A stretch of DNA of 33,793 bases from positions 1 to 33,793 of the forward strand of contig USBO01000004.1 of the NCBI GenBank assembly GCA_900552955.1, in the 5' to 3' direction. The position numbers and the translations under genes are program-made. Origin of the DNA: an uncultured Alistipes sp. (GTDB taxonomy: Bacteria; Bacteroidota; Bacteroidia; Bacteroidales; Rikenellaceae). The notes under the pieces were generated by a model, which had not been told where the DNA came from, ran no database searches, and saw nothing but the letters and a program-made list of their open reading frames with translations. This document shows positions 7,817-15,195 of this stretch, piece after piece; positions within the stretch are counted from its first letter, which is position 1, and every line of letters starts with the position of its first letter.

Positions 7817-8833
7817 ATGAAAAGAGCGATAACATGGGCCGTCGTCGCGGCGGTCGCCGCCTCGTGCTTCGGCTGCAAGGCATTCCGCACGCTGGGCGAA
7901 CAGCGTATCAACGCGCAGGGCGCCCCCTACGAACTGATCGTGGTCTGCGACCAGCCCGAGTGGCAGGGCGCGCTGGGCGACACGCTGCGCAGCATCCTGA
8001 CCGAACCGGTGGCCGGTCTCAACCAGCGCGAACCGCATTTCGACGTGCTGCGCGTGCTGCCGGGCGGCTTCGAGAATCTCGTCACGCGCCACCGCAACGT
8101 GTTGCAGGTGCTCGTCGACGCCGAAGTCGAGGAGCCCGTGGCGGCCGTGCAGTACGACCTCTACGCCCAGCCGCAGATCGTCATGACGCTGCAGGGGCCC
8201 ACGCAGCAGTCGCTCGTCGACTACCTGAGCGCGCACCGCGACGAACTGCTCTACGTGCTGGAGAAGGCCGAGCGCGACCGCACGATCGGATTCGGCCGCA
8301 AGTTCCCCGACAAGTTCCTCGCGGGGCTGGTCAAGGAGCAGTTCGGCGTCGATTTCGCCGTGCCGCAGGGCTACAAACTCCGCGCGAAGGGCGACGACTT
8401 CCTGTGGGTCTCCTACGAATTCCCGCAGGCCAGTCAGGGATTCTTCATCTACTCCTACCCCTACACGGGCCGGCAAGCGCTGACGGCCGAGGCGCTTACG
8501 GCGGCGCGCAACCGCTTCGCCGCCCGCATCCCGGGCCCCTCCGAGGGCTCTTACATGACCACGGCCGAGGTCTACGAGCCCGACCTGCGCACCTTCCGGC
8601 TCGAAGGGCGGCTGTGGATCGAACTGCGCGGCTTCTGGGACGTGAAGAACGACTTCATGGGCGGCCCATTCGTGAGCTACACGACCGTAGACACGACCAC
8701 CGACCGCGTCTTCACCGTCGACTGTTACGTCTATTCGCCCAAGAACCACAAACGCAACTATCTGCGCGAACTCGAACACCTGCTCTATCTGATCTCCATG
8801 CCGGAGAGGGCCGCGGCACCCGCAGGCGAATAG
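7817..8833 (+). CDS. DUF4837-like lipoprotein
   Basis: A 338-residue lipoprotein found, as far as I recall, only in Bacteroidota; its function is unknown. The signal peptide has a hydrophobic core AVVAAVAAS and cysteines at 17 and 20, either of which could be lipidated. The mature part begins with APYELIVVCDQPEW, which I recognise as typical of the DUF4837 family, and near the C-terminus has WIELRGFWDVKNDFMGGPF. The start at 7817 begins the signal peptide. An ATG at 7748 in the same frame would add 23 mostly polar residues and lie almost at the predicted transcript start. It is divergent from the deacetylase gene. Confidence 0.82.
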   Translation: MKRAITWAVVAAVAASCFGCKAFRTLGEQRINAQGAPYELIVVCDQPEWQGALGDTLRSILTEPVAGLNQREPHFDVLRVLPGGFENLVTRHRNVLQVLVDAEVEEPVAAVQYDLYAQPQIVMTLQGPTQQSLVDYLSAHRDELLYVLEKAERDRTIGFGRKFPDKFLAGLVKEQFGVDFAVPQGYKLRAKGDDFLWVSYEFPQASQGFFIYSYPYTGRQALTAEALTAARNRFAARIPGPSEGSYMTTAEVYEPDLRTFRLEGRLWIELRGFWDVKNDFMGGPFVSYTTVDTTTDRVFTVDCYVYSPKNHKRNYLRELEHLLYLISMPERAAAPAGE

Positions 8834-8951
8834 CCCCGGGAGCAGAACGGCACGACCGATCCGGCGGATGCGCATCCCTGCCATCGCGCGACGGCGGGCC
8901 GCTGCGCCGCAGCCCGCGCAACGGTCCGACGGGGACGGGATAATTTTTCGT

Positions 8952-8982
8952 TTTGTTTTTCGTTAAATAATACGTAACTTTG
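8952..8982 (+). promoter_or_regulatory. Promoter of the bamD-rpoZ-coaBC-recN operon
   Basis: TTTG (8952-8955), 19 nt, TAACTTTG (8975-8982): both elements and the spacing match the Bacteroidota sigma-ABfr consensus. The leader to the bamD ATG is about 30 nt. Confidence 0.8.
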
Positions 8983-9021
8983 CACGACTGTGGCGTATTG
9001 CACGCGGAAACAAACCAAAGA

Positions 9022-9849
9022 ATGAAAAAAATCGTATTCTACCTGCTCGGCATCGCCGCCCTGAGCGCCGTCCTGAGCGGGTGCAGCGGTATCAACCGCC
9101 TCATCAAAGGCGGCGACCCCGACGCGATCTACGCCAAGGGCGTCGAGTTGTACAATGCCGAGAAATGGAGCAAGGCCATCACGCTGTTGCAGAACGTCGA
9201 GAACTATTACTCGGGGACGACCAAGGCCGACACCCTCGCGTTCTACATCGCCCGCGCCCATTTCAAGAACCGCAGCTACGACACGGCCTCGGAGTTGTTC
9301 GACACCTACCGCCGCACCTTCGGCCGCAGCCCCTTCATCGAGGATGCCGAGGGTATGTACGCCATGTGCTACTATTACCTCTCGCCGTCGCCCGAACGCG
9401 ACCAGACCGTCACCGGACAGGCGATCATCGCCATCTCGGAGTTCATGTCGCGCTACCCCGAGAGTGCCAAATACGAGCAGTTCAGGAAGATGCGCGACGA
9501 ACTGACCGGACGGCTCCACGACAAGGAGTTCTACAACGCCTATACGTATTACAAAATCGGCAAGCACAAATCGGCCATCGTGGCGCTGAAAAACGCGCTG
9601 CGCAAATTCCCCGACACGCCTCACCGCGAGGAGCTGATGTATCTGATCGTCGGCTCGGGCTACGAACTGGCGCACAACTCGGTGCAGGCCAAGCAGACCG
9701 ATCGCTACCTCTCGATGCTCGACTCCTACTACACGTTCATCGCCGAATTCCCCGAATCGGCCCGCCGCAAGGAGGTCGACCGCATGGCCCAGGAGGCGAA
9801 AGATTATCTGGCTAAGAATCAAAAAAACGATACGCAAGATGGAAATTAA
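9022..9849 (+). CDS. bamD: Outer membrane protein assembly lipoprotein BamD
   Basis: BamD is the essential lipoprotein partner of BamA in folding beta-barrels into the outer membrane. The 275-residue product has a signal peptide ending in the lipobox LSGC (Cys21), then TPR-like helical repeats: AIYAKGVELYNAEKWSKA, then AFYIARAHFKNRSYDTASEL and, later, FYNAYTYYKIGKHKSAIVAL, the BamD/ComL pattern. The start at 9022 gives the signal peptide; an upstream TTG in frame overlaps the -7 box and is rejected. It leads the operon, and its last 11 bases overlap rpoZ. Confidence 0.93.
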   Translation: MKKIVFYLLGIAALSAVLSGCSGINRLIKGGDPDAIYAKGVELYNAEKWSKAITLLQNVENYYSGTTKADTLAFYIARAHFKNRSYDTASELFDTYRRTFGRSPFIEDAEGMYAMCYYYLSPSPERDQTVTGQAIIAISEFMSRYPESAKYEQFRKMRDELTGRLHDKEFYNAYTYYKIGKHKSAIVALKNALRKFPDTPHREELMYLIVGSGYELAHNSVQAKQTDRYLSMLDSYYTFIAEFPESARRKEVDRMAQEAKDYLAKNQKNDTQDGN

Positions 9850-10162
9850 GAAAAACATCCCCAACAACACCATCACCCGCAAACTGGTGGATCTGGATCA
9901 CGAAACGGGCAATATCTACGAAACGGTCAACATCATCGCCCGCCGCGCCAACCAGATCTCGGCCGAACTGAAAAGCGAGCTCAACCGCAAACTCGCCGAG
10001 TTCTCGACGACGACCGATACGTTGGAGGAGACGTTCGAGAACCGCGAGCAGATCGAGATCTCGCGCTACTACGAGCGGCTGCCCAAACCGGCGATCATCG
10101 CCACCGAGGAGTTCCTCGACGGCGAGATCTGCTTCCGCGAGGGCGCCAAGGCCGAAAACTGA
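9839..10162 (+). CDS. rpoZ: RNA polymerase omega subunit
   Basis: A 107-residue omega (Rpb6-like) subunit, which helps assemble the beta' subunit. The core NIYETVNIIARRANQISAEL matches the omega fold's conserved helix with its ARRA motif, and EISRYYERLPKPAIIATEEF is the Bacteroidota-type C-terminal extension. Omega proteins of this phylum diverge from E. coli RpoZ but keep this core. The gene starts inside the end of bamD (11-nt overlap), indicating coupled translation. Confidence 0.87.
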   Translation: MEIKKNIPNNTITRKLVDLDHETGNIYETVNIIARRANQISAELKSELNRKLAEFSTTTDTLEETFENREQIEISRYYERLPKPAIIATEEFLDGEICFREGAKAEN

Positions 10163-10188
10163 GCCTCCGGACGCAATTCAACCGATTC

Positions 10189-11385
10189 ATGCTGAAGGAC
10201 AAACACATCCTGCTGGGCATCACAGGCAGCATAGCAGCTTACAAGGCGGCTGTGCTGTGTCGTTTATTGAAAACGGCGGGCGCCGACGTGCGCGTGGTGA
10301 TGACGCCGCTGGCCAAACAGTTCATCACGCCGCTGACGATGGCCACGCTGTCGAAGAATCCCATTCTGGTCGAGTTCTTCGACCCCGAGAACGGCGCCTG
10401 GAACTCCCACGTCGCGCTCGGCGAGTGGGCCGACTGCCTTCTCGTCGCACCGGCCACGGCCAACACACTGGCCAAGATGGCGCACGGCGTGGCCGACAAC
10501 CTGCTGCTGACGACCTATCTCTCGGCGCGGGCACCGGTGGCCGTCGCACCGGCGATGGATCTGGACATGTACGCCCACCCCGCCACGCAGCAGAATCTCG
10601 ACACGCTGCGCCGCAGGGGCGTGCACGTCGTCGAGCCGAACGACGGAGAGCTGGCCAGCGGGCTCACGGGCAAGGGGCGCATGGCCGAGCCGGCCGAGGT
10701 CGTCGTCTTCGTCGGACGGCTGCTCACCGAAAAAAAAAAGCGGCTGCACGGTAAGCGCTTCGTCGTGACGGCGGGCGCGACGATCGAGGCGATCGATCCG
10801 GTGCGTTTCATCAGCAACCACTCGTCGGGCAAGATGGGCTATGCCATCGCAGGCGAACTGGCGGCGCGCGGCGCCGAGGTGACACTCGTCACGGGCCGCA
10901 CGGCCCTGCCGACGCCTGCCGGCGTGACGCGCTGCGACGTGCTTTCGGCCGAGGAGATGCACCGCGCAGCAACCGACGCTTTCGGGAGCGCCGACGGCGC
11001 GGTGATGTGCGCCGCCGTGGCGGACTACACCCCCGAGTGCTGCTCCGACCGCAAGCTGAAGAAGGGCGACGGCGAGCTGACGATCCGCCTGCGCCGCACG
11101 AAGGACATCGCCTCCGAGCTGGGCGCCTGCAAGGGCGGGCGCATACTGGTGGGATTCGCCCTCGAGACCGACGACGAGGAGGCGCACGCCCGCGAGAAGC
11201 TCCGCAGCAAGCACTTCGACTTCGTGGTGCTCAACTCCCTGCGCGACGCCGGAGCGGGATTCCGCGGCGACACCAACAAGGTGACCTTCGTCTCGGAGGC
11301 GGGCTGCGAGGCGCTGCCGCTACTCACCAAGCGCGAGGTGGCCGCCCGCATCGCCGATAAAATCGAAACGTTAATAAACGAATAA
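10189..11385 (+). CDS. coaBC: Bifunctional phosphopantothenoylcysteine decarboxylase / phosphopantothenate-cysteine ligase
   Basis: Carries out two steps of coenzyme A synthesis: CoaB joins cysteine to 4'-phosphopantothenate and CoaC decarboxylates the product with FMN. The CoaC half (1-180) has TGSIAAYKA (12-20), the catalytic His at 74 (NSHVALG) and APATANTLAK. At the two other catalytic positions known from E. coli Dfp, this protein has PAMD (121-124) where Dfp has PAMN, and GELASGLTGKGR where Dfp has a cysteine (here S157). The CoaB half starts at LHGKRFVVTAGAT (186-198), with RFISNHSSGKMGYAIA and later KLKKGDG. The linker EKKKR is encoded by a run of ten A (10730-10739). It is 26 bp after rpoZ and 4 bp before recN. 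Confidence 0.95.
   Translation: MLKDKHILLGITGSIAAYKAAVLCRLLKTAGADVRVVMTPLAKQFITPLTMATLSKNPILVEFFDPENGAWNSHVALGEWADCLLVAPATANTLAKMAHGVADNLLLTTYLSARAPVAVAPAMDLDMYAHPATQQNLDTLRRRGVHVVEPNDGELASGLTGKGRMAEPAEVVVFVGRLLTEKKKRLHGKRFVVTAGATIEAIDPVRFISNHSSGKMGYAIAGELAARGAEVTLVTGRTALPTPAGVTRCDVLSAEEMHRAATDAFGSADGAVMCAAVADYTPECCSDRKLKKGDGELTIRLRRTKDIASELGACKGGRILVGFALETDDEEAHAREKLRSKHFDFVVLNSLRDAGAGFRGDTNKVTFVSEAGCEALPLLTKREVAARIADKIETLINE
10730..10739 (+). repeat. A10 tract with slippery heptamer at the CoaC/CoaB junction
   Basis: Ten A encode GAA-AAA-AAA-AAG (residues 181-184). The zero-frame layout contains A-AAA-AAG, the heptamer used in dnaX frameshifting. In the -1 frame the next codons are GCG GCT GCA CGG and then TAA at 10752-10754. 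Confidence 0.75.
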
Positions 11386-11389
11386 CGCC

Positions 11390-13036
11390 ATGTTACGCCG
11401 TCTGTCGGTCAGCAACTACATCCTCATCGATTCGCTCGAAATCGAATTCGACCCCCACCTCAACATCATCACGGGCGAGACGGGCGCCGGAAAGTCGATT
11501 CTGCTCGGAGCGCTGGGGCTGCTGCTGGGCAATAAGAACGACGGCGCGACGCTGCGCGACCCGCAGCGCAACTGCGTGATCGAAGGCGTCTTCGACATCG
11601 CGGCCTACGGCCTGTGGCCCTTCTTCGAGGCCAACGATCTGGACTACGCCGACGAGGCCGTCGTGCGGCGCGTCATCACCCCCGCAGGCAAGAGCCGCGC
11701 CTACATCAACGACCTGCCGGTGCAGCTCGCCCATTTGCGCGAGTTCGGCGGCAGGCTCATCGACATCCATTCGCAGCATCAGAACCTGATCCTCGCCTCG
11801 GAGGAGTTCCGCACCCGCGCGCTCGACACGCTGGCCGGCAACGGCGACCTGCTCGGCAAATACCGCGAGCGTCACGAGCGGCTGCAAACGCTGCAACGCC
11901 GCCACGCACATCTGCAGGCCGAGGCCGAGGCGGCGCGGCGCGACGAAGAGTGGCTGCGGTACCAGGCGGAGGAGCTGAAGGCTGCGCACCTGCGTGCAGG
12001 CGAGGTGGCTGAACTGGAGACCGAGCAGGCCGTGCTGGCCAATGCCGACCGGATCGGCGAGGCGATCAGCGCGGTGCGCAACGCCTTCGACGACGACGAG
12101 ATCGGGGTGCTGGCACAGATCAAAAACGCCGAGACGGAGATCGGACGGCTCAGCGGAAGCTATCCCCGTGCCGCCGAGACGGCCGAGCGGCTGCGTTCGA
12201 CGTTCGAGGAGCTCAAAGACATCGCAGCGACGCTCGCCGAGGACGGCGAACGCATCGAAACCAATCCCCAGCGGTTGCAGCAGGTGGACGACCGCCTCAA
12301 CGCGCTCTACACCCTCTGTCAGAAGCACCGCGTGGCCGACGAGGCCGAACTGATCGCGCTAAGCGACCGCTGCTTCGCTCAGCTCGACGCCATCACGCAT
12401 TCCGACGAGGAGCTCGCAGCCCTGCAGGCCGAGATCGGAGCCGCGCGCAACGAAGCCGAGCTGCTGGCGTCCGAACTGCACCGCGCACGCGAGCAGGCTG
12501 CGCCGGCCTTCGCCGAGCGGATCGTCGCCACGCTTACGCGGCTGGGCATGCCCGACGCACGGTTCGAGGTCGCCGTCGACGACAGCGGCGCTCTGTCGCC
12601 CAGCGGCCGCGACCGCGTGGAGTTCCGCTTCTCGGCCAACCGCACCGCAGCGCCGGCAGCCGTCGAGCGCATCGCCTCGGGCGGCGAGTTGTCGCGTGTC
12701 ATGCTGGCGCTCAAGGCGCTGCTGGCCCAACGGATGCAGTTGCCCACCATCCTCTTCGACGAGATCGACACGGGCGTCTCGGGCCGCATCGCCGATGCGA
12801 TGGGCGAGATCATCTGCGCCCTGGCTCAGACGATGCAGGTCGTGGACATCACCCACCTGCCGCAAGTAGCCTCGAAAGGATCGACGCACTTCGTCGTCTA
12901 CAAACACGACGGCCAGACGCGCATCGCACGTCTGACGCCCGACGAGCGGACGACCGAGATCGCCAAAATGCTCTCGGGAAGCGAAATCACCGAGGCGGCA
13001 TTGACCCAGGCACGCATTCTGCTCGCAGAGCGGTAA
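11390..13036 (+). CDS. recN: DNA repair protein RecN
   Basis: An SMC-like ATPase acting in double-strand break repair. The 548 residues have the family layout: Walker A GETGAGKS (29-36) in the N-terminal head, a long central coiled coil (about 150-370, rich in Glu, Ala, Arg and Leu heptads), then the C-terminal head with the ABC signature ASGGELSR near 430 and Walker B ILFDEIDTG near 454, and the typical VVDITHLPQVAS. Length agrees with the usual ~550. The ATG at 11390 lies 4 bp after the coaBC stop. It is the last gene of the operon; a hairpin follows 23 bp later. Confidence 0.95.
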   Translation: MLRRLSVSNYILIDSLEIEFDPHLNIITGETGAGKSILLGALGLLLGNKNDGATLRDPQRNCVIEGVFDIAAYGLWPFFEANDLDYADEAVVRRVITPAGKSRAYINDLPVQLAHLREFGGRLIDIHSQHQNLILASEEFRTRALDTLAGNGDLLGKYRERHERLQTLQRRHAHLQAEAEAARRDEEWLRYQAEELKAAHLRAGEVAELETEQAVLANADRIGEAISAVRNAFDDDEIGVLAQIKNAETEIGRLSGSYPRAAETAERLRSTFEELKDIAATLAEDGERIETNPQRLQQVDDRLNALYTLCQKHRVADEAELIALSDRCFAQLDAITHSDEELAALQAEIGAARNEAELLASELHRAREQAAPAFAERIVATLTRLGMPDARFEVAVDDSGALSPSGRDRVEFRFSANRTAAPAAVERIASGGELSRVMLALKALLAQRMQLPTILFDEIDTGVSGRIADAMGEIICALAQTMQVVDITHLPQVASKGSTHFVVYKHDGQTRIARLTPDERTTEIAKMLSGSEITEAALTQARILLAER

Positions 13037-13059
13037 CCCTCTACCCGCCCAAAAGACAA

Positions 13060-13085
13060 GGCGCGGTACCCTTCGGTATCGCGCC
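13060..13085. terminator. Hairpin between recN and the convergent small gene
   Basis: The arms 13060-13070 and 13075-13085 pair over 11 bp (one G-U) around a CTTC loop. On the minus strand it is followed by TTGTCTTTT; the plus-side T-tract is missing. It probably serves both convergent units. Confidence 0.6.
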
Positions 13086-13124
13086 TGTCCGCCGAACGGC
13101 CGGCATCGACCGGTTCGGAGTGCC

Positions 13125-13529
13125 TCACTGCACCGGAGGCAGTTCGACGCCCCGCCGCTCGGGCGGCCCGACCGTGACGATGCTGTCGACGATGAACTTG
13201 GTGAAACCGCGCCACGGCAGCGCCCCGAAATACTCCTTATAGTGCAATTCGATCGTACGTCCTCCCTGCAGCATCAGCTCGCGGGCCAGCACAGGGTCTT
13301 CGACCGAGAACTCGAACTCGTAGGACTGGAACGAACCCGCTGCCTTGGCGCGGATGCCCGTCTGAATCAGTTTGCCCTCGTAGGTTTTGAACAGCACGCC
13401 CTTGTAAACGACATAGTTGAGCTCGCCGCTTTTGACCCCTTCGCCGAAGACGAAGAAGAAGCGGAAATAGAACAGCGCAGCCAGACCGACAACCGTCAAG
13501 GCCACGATAAGCCACAAATACTTTTTCAT
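13125..13529 (-). CDS. Small membrane-anchored protein of unknown function
   Basis: A 134-residue protein with one N-terminal transmembrane segment (about 4-26, LWLIVALTVVGLAALFYF) and no lipobox or clear cleavage site, so it is probably anchored with the rest in the periplasm. The body has GEGVKSGELNYVVYKG, a conserved-looking start, then FKTYEGKLIQTG. I recall homologues in Bacteroidota carrying the label 6-phosphogluconate dehydrogenase; nothing here supports that activity and the size excludes it. A TATCTTTG -7-like box lies upstream on the minus strand (13571-13578). It is monocistronic. Confidence 0.75.
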   Translation of the reverse strand: MKKYLWLIVALTVVGLAALFYFRFFFVFGEGVKSGELNYVVYKGVLFKTYEGKLIQTGIRAKAAGSFQSYEFEFSVEDPVLARELMLQGGRTIELHYKEYFGALPWRGFTKFIVDSIVTVGPPERRGVELPPVQ

Positions 13530-13713
13530 AGATTTATTTTCATTCTGCCCGCCTCACGGCCGGTTCGCCGCAAAGATAGTGCAAATCACTCGGAGAAACC
13601 ACCCTCTCGGCCGGTATTTCCGCCTGTCGCAGGAAAACCCTGCGGTGCACCGCATCGCGCGGCCGCGGCAGGGCGCATCCCGAAACACGGAACGGGAATC
13701 CGCTCTACGAACA

Positions 13714-13745
13714 ACGGGAATCGCTTCTTACGAAACGATTCCCGT
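13714..13745. terminator. Terminator after rpsT
   Basis: The arms 13714-13723 and 13736-13745 pair over 10 bp. The T-tract on the rpsT side is weak (TTGTTCG); the plus side has TATTCTTTT. The 10-mer AACGGGAATC of the arm also occurs at 13691-13700. The rest of 13530-13713 holds the small gene's promoter region and nothing else I can assign. Confidence 0.5.
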
Positions 13746-13780
13746 ATTCTTTTCCGATGCGTACCGCGCCGGATTTCGGC

Positions 13781-14032
13781 TTAGAGCGCGTTGACGTGCA
13801 ACTGAAGCGCGCCCTTCAGGTTGCCGGCCTTGTTCTTGTGAATGATATTGTGCTTGGCCAGCTTGTCCAGCATCGACGTTACTTTGGGCAGCAGAGCCTC
13901 GGCAGCGCTTTTCTCGCTCGTGTTACGCAATGCCTTGACGGCGTTACGGGCCGTCTTGTGATACAGACGGTTGTGCGCACGCTTGGTAATCGTCTGGCGG
14001 ATCCGCTTCTTGGATGACTTATGGTTTGCCAT
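13781..14032 (-). CDS. rpsT: 30S ribosomal protein S20
   Basis: Binds 16S rRNA in the 30S body. The 83-residue, highly basic product starts MANHKSSKKRIRQ and has RLYHKTARNAVKAL and NIIHKNKAGNLKGALQLHV, the classic S20 pattern. It lies downstream of tRNA-Glu on the same strand and may share its promoter; the sequence right before the ATG is a T/A-rich run without a Shine-Dalgarno site. Confidence 0.96.
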   Translation of the reverse strand: MANHKSSKKRIRQTITKRAHNRLYHKTARNAVKALRNTSEKSAAEALLPKVTSMLDKLAKHNIIHKNKAGNLKGALQLHVNAL

Positions 14033-14225
14033 AGTTTCTTTTTTTATTTATTTCGTTCTTAGTCAATGACCCGAACGGCCGTAGCCGCCCTCGGATAGGT
14101 CCTCGGACCCGCTCCTGCAACGTTATCACCCGTCGAGGCCGCCCGAACTCCGCCGTGGCGAGGGCGATCCCTTCTCGGTCTGCGCCCCGATTTCCCACGC
14201 CGGCAGCCTCGCGGCCCCTCGTTCG

Positions 14226-14297
14226 TAGCCCATAGCAGAATCGAACTGCTCTTTCAAGAATGAAAATCTTGCGTCCTAACCGATAGACGAATGGGCC
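14226..14297 (-). tRNA. tRNA-Glu (anticodon TTC)
   Basis: A 72-nt cloverleaf on the minus strand. The acceptor stem GGCCCAT pairs with ATGGGCT (first pair G-U), the discriminator is A, the D-loop has GGTTAGGAC, and the anticodon stem CAAGA/TCTTG holds the 7-nt loop TTTTCAT, giving anticodon TTC. The T-arm is CAGTTCGATTCTG. The CCA end is not encoded. It has a strong promoter. Confidence 0.96.
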
Positions 14298-14338
14298 CAC
14301 TCATCGCTATACCCGCTTCATAGCGTACTTTAGCGGTG

Positions 14339-14369
14339 CAAAGATAAGCAAAAAACCGATCGAAACAAA
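14339..14369 (-). promoter_or_regulatory. Promoter of tRNA-Glu (and possibly rpsT)
   Basis: On the minus strand TTTG (14366-14369), 19 nt, TATCTTTG (14339-14346): an exact consensus match in both elements and spacing. The start is about 35 nt before the tRNA. Confidence 0.78.
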
Positions 14370-14430
14370 AAAAGGGATGAAAAAATTACAAAAACCATGA
14401 TTTTCGGGGCTTCACCCACCGGACGAACCC

Positions 14431-15195
14431 TCAGCGCCGCAGCGTCACCGCACGCGCCACGGCATCGAAGGCCACCGCCCCGCTGTCGAACAGCCGTTCG
14501 ATACGGCCGCTGCGGATCATCTCGCCGGTCGGCTCCACATGCAGCTGCGGCGGTTCGATCAGAGCGATGTCATCGCACAGCGTCAGCGCGATGTCCAGTT
14601 CGTGCGTCGAAAAGAGGATGCACTTCCCCTCGTCGTGCGCCAGCCGCCCGAGCAGCGTACACAGCTCATAGCGATTGGGCAGATCGAGAAACGCCGTCGG
14701 CTCGTCGAGCAGAATCACCGGCGTGTCCTGGGCCAACGCCCGGGCGATCATCACGCGCTGCGCCTCGCCGTCCGACAGCCGGTCCATCGGCTTGTCGGCC
14801 AGCGCGCTCAATCCCACCAGACGCAACGCCCGGTCGACGGCCGCCCGATCCTCCTCGACGAGACGCCCCAGCCAATCGGTGTAGGGCGCTCGTCCCAGCC
14901 CCACCACGTCGCGGCCGGTGAGGTCGGCGATACGTATCTTTTCCGTCGTGACGAAACTCACCAGGCGGGCGAGTTCGTGCGCCGGCGTGGCGTTCAGCGG
15001 ACGTCCGCAGATGCGGATTTCCCCCGCAAGCGGCGCTTCGAGCCCTGCGACCGCACGCAGCAGCGTGCTTTTTCCGGTGCCGTTGCGTCCCAGCAGCGCC
15101 ACGAGCCGACCGCCGTCGGCCGCGGCCGTAACCCCTTCGAGCAACACGCGGCGTCCATAGCCGACGGAGACATTCTGCAATTCGATGCTTGTCAT
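14431..15195 (-). CDS. ABC importer ATPase, FecE/BtuD type
   Basis: The cytoplasmic ATPase of an iron-chelate, heme or cobalamin importer. The 254 residues have Walker A GRNGTGKS (36-43), the signature LSDGE (140-144, variant of LSGGQ), Walker B LLDEPTAFLD (162-171) and the switch histidine H198 (FSTHEL). The Q-loop region reads FVTTEK without the usual glutamine, which I believe is common in the Bacteroidota members of the group. The start overlaps the permease stop by 4 nt (ATGA), so the two are translationally coupled. No substrate-binding protein or TonB receptor lies next to them, so the substrate is open. Confidence 0.92.
   Translation of the reverse strand: MTSIELQNVSVGYGRRVLLEGVTAAADGGRLVALLGRNGTGKSTLLRAVAGLEAPLAGEIRICGRPLNATPAHELARLVSFVTTEKIRIADLTGRDVVGLGRAPYTDWLGRLVEEDRAAVDRALRLVGLSALADKPMDRLSDGEAQRVMIARALAQDTPVILLDEPTAFLDLPNRYELCTLLGRLAHDEGKCILFSTHELDIALTLCDDIALIEPPQLHVEPTGEMIRSGRIERLFDSGAVAFDAVARAVTLRR

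Noticed and set aside
7687..7911. 75-residue N-terminal extension of the deacetylase with a hydrophobic stretch
   Set aside because: It crosses both divergent promoters and overlaps the start of the DUF4837-like gene; the family usually starts at the KPPKF segment.
13691..13723. Repeated AACGGGAATC near rpsT as a possible regulatory site
   Set aside because: One copy is an arm of the terminator hairpin; the second is probably chance or a decayed hairpin.
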